Positions 1 to 5,331 of a DNA stretch of 5,331 nucleotides are shown here, one piece after another. How positions within the stretch are numbered: position 1 is the stretch's first letter; each line of letters begins with the position of its first letter. The stretch lies in assembly GCA_013815505.1 (NCBI GenBank), contig JACDGA010000138.1:1-5331 (forward strand). Direction: 5' to 3'. The DNA comes from Acidimicrobiia bacterium (GTDB taxonomy: Bacteria; Actinomycetota; Acidimicrobiia; Acidimicrobiales; Ilumatobacteraceae). The notes under the pieces were generated by a model. The model had not been told where the DNA came from. It was given only the letters and a program-made list of their open reading frames with translations, and did no database searches. Position numbers and translations under genes: made by a program.

Positions 1-2398
1 CGTCGAGCAGCCGAGCGGGTCGCCGCTCGCCGATGATCTCCACCTCGAACTCCGCGCCGGGCACGGCGAGCTCGGTGGGCACGTACCCGAACGCCAGCGA
101 GCGCCCGACGTGATGGGCGTAGGCGCCTGACGTGATCCAGCCGACGACCGCCCCGTCGTGCCAGATGGGCTCGTCGCCGAGCACGTCGGCGGGATCGTCG
201 GGGTCGGGGTCGACGTCGAGGTACACCATCGACCGCTTCGGACCCGCCGCCGCTTCTGCCTCGACGGCGTCGCGACCGACGAAGTCGTGGTCGAACTTGA
301 GGTAGCGATCCATGTTGGCCTCGAGCGGCGTGTAGATCGGTCGGTACTCGCGGAACCACGTGCCGAACATCTTCTCCATGCGCATCGACATCAGGGCCCG
401 GAACCCGTAGAGGCCGATGCCGTGCGGCTGGCCGGCGGACCACAGCGCGTCGAACAGCGCCCGCTGGTGCTCGGGTGCGACCCAGATCTCGTAGCCCAGG
501 TCGCCCGTGTAGGTCATTCGCCCGACCCACGCCGGCACCATGCCGATGTCGATGTGGCGGAACGACATGAACGCGAAGTCGGCGGTGGCGAGCGACGTCG
601 TTGTCAGCGACTGGAGCACGTCACGGGCGCAGGGCCCGGCGACGGAGACGCCCACGAGCGACAATCCGAGCACCTCGAAGTCGATGCCGTGATGGCCGTC
701 GGGAAGGTGCGACAGGAACCAGCGCGAGTGGTGCACCTCCGCGACCTGCGAGCCGAACAGGAAGAACTCGTCCTCGCCGGTGCGGGCGACGGAGAACTCG
801 CCGACGATGCGACCCTCCGGGTTGAGCATCGCCGTGAGGTTGATCCGACCGACCTTCGGCAGCCGGTTCGTGAACAGGCCGGTGAGCCAGTCAGCCGAGC
901 CCGCACCCGTGACGCGGTACTTGGCGAAGTTGGAGCACTCCGTGAGACCGACGCGCTCTCGCACCGCTGCGCACTCCTCGGCGACCACGGGGAAGGCGTT
1001 GGAGCGGCGGAACGTGACCTCCTCGTACGGCTCCTCGCCGGGACGCTGGAACCACAGTGGGTGTTCGAGCCCGAAGCCGGCACCCCACACCGCGTTGTGC
1101 TCGCTGAGCCGGTCGTAGATCGGGGTCGTGTGCAGCGGTCGCGCGGCTCGGAGCTCCTCGTTGGGGAACGTGATGCGGAAGCGGCGGCTGTAGTTCTCGC
1201 GCACCTTGGCGTTCGTGTAGCCGAGCGTCGCCCAGTCGCCGAAACGGGCGACGTCCATGCCCCAGATGTCCTCGCCTGGGTCGCCCGTCGTCATCCACGA
1301 GGCGAGCGTCAGCCCGACGCCGCCGCCCTGGGACAGCCCGGCCATCACGGCGCAGGCGACCCAGCAGTTGCGGATGCCGCGGATCGGGCCGACGAGCGGG
1401 TTGCCGTCGGGTGCGAACGTGAACGGACCGTTGACGATGCGCTTGATCCCGGCGTCGGCCATTGCGGGATAGTGCTTGAACGCCACCTCCAGCGACGGCG
1501 CGATGCGGTCGAGGTCGGGCGGGAGCAGCTCCATGTCGAACGTCCACGGTGCGGTGCTCGGCTGCCACGGCCGGCAGTCCTGCTCGTACGTGCCGAGCAG
1601 CATTCCACCGCCTTCTTGACGCGTGTACAGCTCGCCGGCGAAGTCCATCACGCCCGGCAGTTCCTTGCCGGTGTCACGGTTGTAGGCGGCGACCTCGGCC
1701 ATCTCCTCGGTCACGAGGTACATGTGCTCCATGCCGAGCACCGGCAGCTCGAGCCCGATCATCCTGCCGACCTCACGCGCCCAGAGACCGCCGGCATTGA
1801 CGATGTGCTCGGCGTGGATCTCGCCCTTGTCGGTGACGACGTCCCACGTGCCGTCGGGTCGCTGACGCAGGTCGTGCACCCACGTGTGGCGGTAGATCTC
1901 GGCGCCGGCGTTGCGGGCGCAGATGGCGTAGGCATTGGTGACACCCGTCGGGTCGAGATGACCCTCGACAGGATCCCAGAGTGCACCCACGAAGTACTGC
2001 GGGTCCATCAGCGGGAAGAGCTCGCCCGCCTCCTTCGCCGAGATGATGTCGAGGTCCATGCCGAGGTAGCGACCACGCGCCTGGGTCATCTTCAGCCAGT
2101 CGAGGCGCTCTTGGCTGTCGGCGACCATGAGACCGCCGGGGAAGTGCAGCGAGCAGTCCTGGCCGGAGCGCTCCTCGATCGTGCGGTACAGCTCGATCGT
2201 GTACTGCTGCAGCTTCGACACGTTGGGATCGCCGTTGAGCGTGTGCATCCCGCCTGCCGAGTGCCACGTCGATCCGGCGGTCAGCTCTTTGCGCTCGACG
2301 AGGACGACGTCGGTCCAGCCGGCCTCAGTGAGGTGGTACAGCACGGAGGCGCCGACGACGCCTCCACCGATGACCACGACCTGTGTTGACGACTTCAT
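1..2398 (-). CDS. Dimethylglycine/sarcosine dehydrogenase-like FAD oxidoreductase with GcvT domain (3' end cut by window edge)
   Basis: This enzyme family oxidatively removes an N-methyl group from dimethylglycine or sarcosine and can pass the one-carbon unit to tetrahydrofolate. I translated 799 codons without a stop or frameshift from the ATG at 2398; the frame runs off the left edge. The N-terminal half is a DAO-type flavin domain: dinucleotide motif GGGVVG at residues 11-16, ribose-binding Glu35 ending the second strand, and TAGSTWHSAG at 40-49, where His46 matches the family's covalent-FAD histidine. NAGGLWAREVG (201-211) is another family signature. From about residue 420 the protein is GcvT-like, with SNFAKYRVTG near 490 and YTGDLGYEIW at 630-639, then a C-terminal barrel. 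Relatives have about 810-860 residues, so little is missing. A GAGG at 2403-2406 could serve as ribosome site. The start lies 34 bp after the MttB-family stop, implying one operon. Glu534 sits where relatives carry a catalytic Asp. Substrate (dimethylglycine, sarcosine or another N-methyl amine) is inferred. Confidence 0.93.
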   Translation of the reverse strand, partial: MKSSTQVVVIGGGVVGASVLYHLTEAGWTDVVLVERKELTAGSTWHSAGGMHTLNGDPNVSKLQQYTIELYRTIEERSGQDCSLHFPGGLMVADSQERLDWLKMTQARGRYLGMDLDIISAKEAGELFPLMDPQYFVGALWDPVEGHLDPTGVTNAYAICARNAGAEIYRHTWVHDLRQRPDGTWDVVTDKGEIHAEHIVNAGGLWAREVGRMIGLELPVLGMEHMYLVTEEMAEVAAYNRDTGKELPGVMDFAGELYTRQEGGGMLLGTYEQDCRPWQPSTAPWTFDMELLPPDLDRIAPSLEVAFKHYPAMADAGIKRIVNGPFTFAPDGNPLVGPIRGIRNCWVACAVMAGLSQGGGVGLTLASWMTTGDPGEDIWGMDVARFGDWATLGYTNAKVRENYSRRFRITFPNEELRAARPLHTTPIYDRLSEHNAVWGAGFGLEHPLWFQRPGEEPYEEVTFRRSNAFPVVAEECAAVRERVGLTECSNFAKYRVTGAGSADWLTGLFTNRLPKVGRINLTAMLNPEGRIVGEFSVARTGEDEFFLFGSQVAEVHHSRWFLSHLPDGHHGIDFEVLGLSLVGVSVAGPCARDVLQSLTTTSLATADFAFMSFRHIDIGMVPAWVGRMTYTGDLGYEIWVAPEHQRALFDALWSAGQPHGIGLYGFRALMSMRMEKMFGTWFREYRPIYTPLEANMDRYLKFDHDFVGRDAVEAEAAAGPKRSMVYLDVDPDPDDPADVLGDEPIWHDGAVVGWITSGAYAHHVGRSLAFGYVPTELAVPGAEFEVEIIGERRPARLLD

Positions 2399-2432
2399 CC
2401 GTCCTCGATCCTCGTTCGTTGTGCGGGCATGT

Positions 2433-3992
2433 TCAGTAGTCGGTGGCGACGCCACCCTCGGCGACCCTGCGGGCGACGAAGTCGTCGAGCTCGGCACGGC
2501 TGGCATCGTCCATCGCCGGTGGCTCGTAGGCGTCGAGGAAGGCGGTTGCGAGGTTCGTCGCCTTGCCCTCGGCGGTCGGGCTGCCGGCTTCCTGCCACGA
2601 CTCGTAGTTCCGCCAGTCGGAGATCATCGGTCGGTGGAAGGCCGTGCGGAACCGCTCCTGGGTGTGGCCGACGCCGAAGAAGTGCCCGCCGGGTCCGACC
2701 TCGGCAATGGCGTCGAGGGCGAGCGTGTCGTCGTCGACGACGACCGGATCGAGCAGTGCTGCAACCATGCCGAGCAGTTCGGCGTCGAGCATCATCTTCA
2801 CTGCCGACCCGTGCAGGCCGCCTTCCATCCATCCCGCTCCGTGCATCAAGAAGTTGACGCCCCCCATGATCGCGCCCCACAGCGCGAAGACGCTCTCGTA
2901 GGCCGCCTGGGCGTCGAGCGCGTTGGCGGCGTTGACGTTGGACGAGCGGTAGGGCACCCCGTAGCGGCGTGCGAGCTGACCGCCGATCATCGCCGTGCGG
3001 ACGTACTCCGGCGTCCCGAACGCAGGGGCGCCGGACTGCATGTCGACGTTCGACGTGAAGCCGCCGTAGATCACCGGCGCGCCGCGGCGGACGATCTGGG
3101 TGAACGCCATGCCGGCGAGCGCCTCGGCGTTCTGCTGTGCGACCGCACCGGCCAGCGTGACGGGCGCCATTGCCCCGGCGAGCGTGAACGGGGTGATGAC
3201 GATCGGTTGGTTGCGTGAGCAGAACTCGAGCATGCCTTGCAGCATCGGCTGGTCGAGGCGCAGCGGCGACGAGGAGTTGACGACCGTGAACACGGATGGT
3301 TCGTGATCGAGCGTTGCGTCGTCGACCCCCCGCGCGATGCGCACCATCTCCAGCACGTCCTTGTTGCGCTGGCGGCCGAGGCTGTAGCAGTGGACGGCCT
3401 TGTCGGTCATCGTGATGATGTCGTGGGCGGCTTCGAGGTGACGCACCGAGTGGTGGATGTCGGTTGGTTCGACGGGATAGCCGCCCGTGAGGTGGACCAT
3501 GTTGAGCGACTGGCAGAGCTTGACCATGGTGCGGAAGTCGTCGCGGGTGCTCGGACGGCGGACGCCGTCGAGACCGACGTAGTTCGGGGGACTGCCGACC
3601 GACCCGAACGTGATGGCGTCGCCGCCGATGACGAGGTGGTGGGCGGGGTTGCGGGCGTGCAGCGTGAACGTCGAGGGACAGGTGCTGACCGTCTCGGTGA
3701 CGAATGCCGGGTCGAAACGCACCCGATCGGCGTCGTCGCTCGTGCCGACGGTGCAGCCGGCCGCGGCGAGCAGCGAACGAGCTTCCGGATCGAGGAAGTT
3801 CATCCCGATGTCCGAGAGGATCCGGAGCGACGCATCGTGGATCGATTCGAGCTCGTCGGCGGACAGGACCTCGGTGCGGGTGAGGCGCATCCGCGGCTGG
3901 GCGAACGGGCGCTGTTCGGGCAAAGTCGATCGCTCTGTCCCACCACGCCGACGCCCGCGCCGTTGCGGACTGGCGGTTTCGACGTCGCTCAT
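2433..3992 (-). CDS. Trimethylamine methyltransferase (MttB/COG5598) family protein, non-pyrrolysine type
   Basis: MttB-family proteins are TIM-barrel methyltransferases that move a methyl group from a methylated amine to the cobalt of a partner corrinoid protein. Members without pyrrolysine include glycine betaine (MtgB), proline betaine and carnitine demethylases. The protein has 519 residues, a normal length. It starts with a basic stretch (RRGRRRGG, 11-18) common in bacterial members. Family blocks are LSADELESIHDASLRILSDIG (split here as 43-63), FGSVGSPPNYVG (129-140), GAMAPVTLAGAVAQQNAEAL (273-292), then GAPVIYGGF (304-312) and DMQSGAPAFGTPEYV (317-331), and the C-terminal GGHFFGVGHTQERFR (435-449). 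The frame stays open upstream to 4481, but the ATG at 3992 is chosen because GGGAGG (3997-4002) lies just before it and the extension would overlap the next gene. No TAG interrupts the frame, so pyrrolysine is not used. No corrinoid-protein gene is in the window. The dehydrogenase immediately downstream suggests glycine betaine or a similar quaternary amine as substrate, which is inference. Confidence 0.94.
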   Translation of the reverse strand: MSDVETASPQRRGRRRGGTERSTLPEQRPFAQPRMRLTRTEVLSADELESIHDASLRILSDIGMNFLDPEARSLLAAAGCTVGTSDDADRVRFDPAFVTETVSTCPSTFTLHARNPAHHLVIGGDAITFGSVGSPPNYVGLDGVRRPSTRDDFRTMVKLCQSLNMVHLTGGYPVEPTDIHHSVRHLEAAHDIITMTDKAVHCYSLGRQRNKDVLEMVRIARGVDDATLDHEPSVFTVVNSSSPLRLDQPMLQGMLEFCSRNQPIVITPFTLAGAMAPVTLAGAVAQQNAEALAGMAFTQIVRRGAPVIYGGFTSNVDMQSGAPAFGTPEYVRTAMIGGQLARRYGVPYRSSNVNAANALDAQAAYESVFALWGAIMGGVNFLMHGAGWMEGGLHGSAVKMMLDAELLGMVAALLDPVVVDDDTLALDAIAEVGPGGHFFGVGHTQERFRTAFHRPMISDWRNYESWQEAGSPTAEGKATNLATAFLDAYEPPAMDDASRAELDDFVARRVAEGGVATDY

Positions 3993-3996
3993 GGTT

Positions 3997-4002
3997 CCTC
4001 CC
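3997..4002 (-). promoter_or_regulatory. Shine-Dalgarno site of the MttB-family gene
   Basis: On the minus strand GGGAGG is followed by AACC and the ATG at 3992. It is the best ribosome site in the window and it decides the start: the open frame continues about 160 codons further upstream, but those codons show no MttB similarity and overlap the PhnD-like gene. Confidence 0.8.
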
Positions 4003-4012
4003 GGATGCCCTT

Positions 4013-4027
4013 CCGACGCGTCGTCGG
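4013..4027 (-). promoter_or_regulatory. Small perfect hairpin in the leader of the MttB-family gene
   Basis: CCGACG and CGTCGG form a perfect 6-bp inverted repeat around a 3-base loop, just upstream of the Shine-Dalgarno site. There is no U-tract, so it is not a usual intrinsic terminator. It could be a leader structure or an operator half-site pair, but short CG-rich inverted repeats of this kind arise often by chance in a genome so rich in CGTCG words. Confidence 0.2.
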
Positions 4028-4041
4028 CAGTGACTGGCCCG

Positions 4042-4070
4042 AATTTACCGCACGATCGTTCCATAATCGA
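4042..4070 (-). promoter_or_regulatory. Possible promoter for the MttB-dehydrogenase pair
   Basis: The 107-bp gap before the MttB-family gene contains the only AT-rich patch in this part of the window. Read on the minus strand, a -35-like TCGATT (4065-4070, 3 of 6 consensus matches) and a -10-like TAAATT (4042-4047, 4 of 6) are separated by 17 bases, the ideal spacing. Transcription would start near 4035 and leave a leader of about 43 bases. Both boxes are weak, so this is a candidate only; the pair could also be read from a promoter further upstream. Confidence 0.3.
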
Positions 4071-4099
4071 CCCCCAATCCGCAACGAGGGTGGGTACGG

Positions 4100-4846
4100 T
4101 CAGAGGTCGGGGATCTCGGCGTAGGCGTTCGCGTCGAGGGGGACGAAGCCGGTGATCCGCAACGACTCGCGCGTCGTCGCTCCCGCGCCGACTGCATGGG
4201 CGATCGCGGCACGGGCGTCGTCGACGAGCGCGTCCGGCGTCGACACGGGCACGACCAGCGGTGTGCTCGGCACGAGCGGACCGGCGTCGACGACGTGGAC
4301 GGTCTCGGCGAGGCCGGTGTGGAGGCGTTCGATGTGTGCCCACGTCACCGAATCGATCGATGCCAGGGAGGCACGACCGTCGGCAACCGCCCGTACGGAC
4401 TCGAGGTGGCTCCCGGTCCACTCGACCGCTCCCGGCGCGTCGACCCCGCGTGAGCGCAGTACCCACCGCAGGCTGATCCACCCACTCAAACTGTCGTCGC
4501 TGTTGACGGCGACCGTGGCGTGCTCCAACCCGTCGTCGGCCTTGAGCGACGCACCGTCGCGAGCGACGATCACGCTGCGGTAGCGGTGATCATGCGCCTC
4601 TGGCACGTCGAACTCGAACGCACCGACGACGCGCACGATGCCAGCGAGCGACGTCGACGCCGGATACCCGCACGTGTGGCTGAGCACGCAGTCCGGGTCG
4701 GTCCAGTGCTGGGTGAGGTCGCCGTCCCAGCGCAGCGGCACCCCCAACGCCGGACACGACGCACCGACGGCCGACCACCACGCCTCCCACGCCGCACGCA
4801 GCGGCTGGAACGAGTACATCGCCAGCGAGGCGTAACGCTCACCCAC
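4100..4846 (-). CDS. PhnD-like (PhnD/SsuA/transferrin family) substrate-binding-fold protein, no signal peptide
   Basis: This 248-residue protein resembles the soluble group usually labelled phosphate/phosphite/phosphonate ABC transporter substrate-binding protein. Matching blocks are the opening YASLAMYSFQPLRAAW (5-20), SHTCGYP (56-62), YRSVIVAR (89-96), AVNSDDSLSGWISLR (113-127), the strong run TGSHLESVRAVADGRASLAS continuing IDSVTW (144-169), and a closing GFVPLDANAYAEI (233-245). These are the two-lobed ligand-binding elements of the family. The GTG at 4846 is preferred because it keeps the YASLAMY block whole; ATG at 4819 is the alternative, and neither has a clear Shine-Dalgarno site. 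There is no signal peptide, lipobox or membrane segment, so the product should be cytoplasmic unless the start is wrong. It lies 57 bp after a peptide-transporter ATPase gene and 107 bp before the MttB-family gene. No permease for a phosphonate transporter is seen. Ligand and role are unknown. Confidence 0.82.
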   Translation of the reverse strand: MGERYASLAMYSFQPLRAAWEAWWSAVGASCPALGVPLRWDGDLTQHWTDPDCVLSHTCGYPASTSLAGIVRVVGAFEFDVPEAHDHRYRSVIVARDGASLKADDGLEHATVAVNSDDSLSGWISLRWVLRSRGVDAPGAVEWTGSHLESVRAVADGRASLASIDSVTWAHIERLHTGLAETVHVVDAGPLVPSTPLVVPVSTPDALVDDARAAIAHAVGAGATTRESLRITGFVPLDANAYAEIPDL

Positions 4847-4903
4847 GACGGCGACCGTATCGACACGGCCGCCCGAACGAGCGACGTGACCGGCGAGCGA
4901 TGG

Positions 4904-5331
4904 CTACTTGTCGGCGGGCGGGTCGGGGACGTGCGTGCCGAGCAGATCGTCGTTGTCCGTACCGTCGGCAGGTGTCGCGTCGCTGTTGGTGGCATCGCCG
5001 ACGGTCGTCGCGTCGTCGGTGATGTCGTCGCTCGTGGTGGGCGCAGCGCCATCGGTGGCGTGGCCGTTCGCCCCGTTCACCGCGACCGGCGTCGAGGTGA
5101 CCTCGCCGTCCGGCCGCGACTGCTGCAGCGCACCGAGCTCGGTGACGTCGTAGTGGCAGCGCCAGAAGTGACCGGGCTCGACCTCGCGCAGCTCGGGTTC
5201 GTCGGTCTTGCAGATGTCGCCGATGTACCGCGGGCAGCGGGTGTGGAACACACAGCCGGAGGGCGGATCGGCGTGACTCGGGATCTCTCCCTCGAGCTTG
5301 ATCCGGTTGCGCACCTGGCCGTCTTCACGTG
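4904..5331 (-). CDS. Oligopeptide/dipeptide ABC transporter ATP-binding protein, C-terminal part (5' end cut by window edge)
   Basis: Only the last 141 residues are in the window; the frame is open to the right edge and ends at a TAG at 4906-4904. The visible part is the oligo_HPY region that follows the ATPase domain in DppD/DppF/OppD/OppF proteins: GQVRNRIKLEGEIPS (4-18 of the visible part), PPSGCVFHTRCP (22-33), then Cys40, Pro45 and FWRCHY (55-60). These proteins hydrolyse ATP on the inner face of the membrane to drive peptide, opine or nickel uptake. The Walker and ABC signature motifs lie outside the window. The four cysteines at 26, 32, 40 and 58 are in the positions that in some relatives hold an iron-sulfur cluster. 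After residue 61 comes an unusual tail of about 80 residues, low in complexity and rich in Asp, Thr, Ala and Gly, with repeated DAT words; it has no family similarity I recognise and is probably disordered. The other transporter subunits are presumably to the right. Confidence 0.92.
   Translation of the reverse strand, partial: REDGQVRNRIKLEGEIPSHADPPSGCVFHTRCPRYIGDICKTDEPELREVEPGHFWRCHYDVTELGALQQSRPDGEVTSTPVAVNGANGHATDGAAPTTSDDITDDATTVGDATNSDATPADGTDNDDLLGTHVPDPPADK

Noticed and set aside
158..2389. Plus-strand open frame of 743 codons, the longest closed frame in the window
   Set aside because: Its codons are exact reverse complements, in register, of the dehydrogenase codons. In that register a stop appears only where the real gene uses TTA, CTA or TCA, which this genome avoids; the frame ends at the Ser4 TCA codon and its upstream limit is a TCA Ser codon near 130. 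Its translation has no recognisable domain, while the minus strand gives a full flavoprotein.
2399..2432. Possible terminator or promoter between the MttB-family and dehydrogenase genes
   Set aside because: The 34 bases hold only GAGG words usable as ribosome sites; I see no stem with a U-tract and no promoter-like boxes.
2127..4124. Plus-strand frames of 363 and 295 codons opposite the MttB-family gene
   Set aside because: They are in register with the MttB-family codons and have the same mirror origin. The translations are rich in Arg, Val, Asp and His without family motifs.
3993..4481. N-terminal extension of the MttB-family frame to 4481
   Set aside because: The extra residues are Arg/Pro-rich, lack MttB similarity, run through the intergenic gap and overlap the PhnD-like gene; the ATG at 3992 has a strong Shine-Dalgarno site.
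4847..4903. Possible terminator between the transporter and PhnD-like genes
   Set aside because: No stable inverted repeat followed by a T-run is visible in these 57 bases.
1..5331. CRISPR array, tRNA, rRNA, insertion sequence or direct-repeat array
   Set aside because: No regularly spaced repeats, tRNA-like cloverleaf, rRNA stretch, transposase-like frame or terminal inverted repeats were seen; recurring CGTCG words are a composition effect of GC-rich coding DNA.

Overview
The window is GC-rich (clearly above 60% by eye). Its codon use almost completely avoids TTA, CTA and TCA, which is typical of a high-GC actinobacterium. The protein styles fit a free-living, perhaps marine, Acidimicrobiia-like lineage, but that placement is an inference and not proven by any marker gene here. 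All supported genes lie on the minus strand, so transcription runs from the right edge to the left edge. The long plus-strand open frames are antisense mirrors of these genes.

In transcription order: (1) 5331-4904, the C-terminal end of an oligopeptide/dipeptide ABC transporter ATPase, cut by the window edge, with an unusual acidic tail. (2) 4846-4100, a complete 248-residue PhnD-like (phosphate/phosphonate-type) substrate-binding-fold protein without a signal peptide. (3) A 107-bp gap with an AT-rich patch that could hold a promoter, a small hairpin and a strong Shine-Dalgarno site. (4) 3992-2433, a complete 519-residue trimethylamine methyltransferase (MttB, COG5598) family protein without an in-frame amber codon, so of the non-pyrrolysine type. 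(5) After 34 bp, 2398 to the left edge, a nearly complete dimethylglycine/sarcosine dehydrogenase-like flavoprotein with an N-terminal FAD oxidoreductase half and a C-terminal folate-binding GcvT half.

The most meaningful unit is the pair MttB-family methyltransferase plus dimethylglycine dehydrogenase-like enzyme. MttB-family proteins without pyrrolysine include enzymes that demethylate glycine betaine and related quaternary amines onto a corrinoid protein. Removing one methyl from glycine betaine gives dimethylglycine, the classic substrate of the second enzyme. The pair therefore looks like a two-step N-demethylation route that delivers methyl groups to one-carbon metabolism. No corrinoid protein or its activating enzyme is in the window. 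The peptide-type transporter and the PhnD-like protein may serve uptake or sensing of the substrate, but adjacency is the only evidence for that link.
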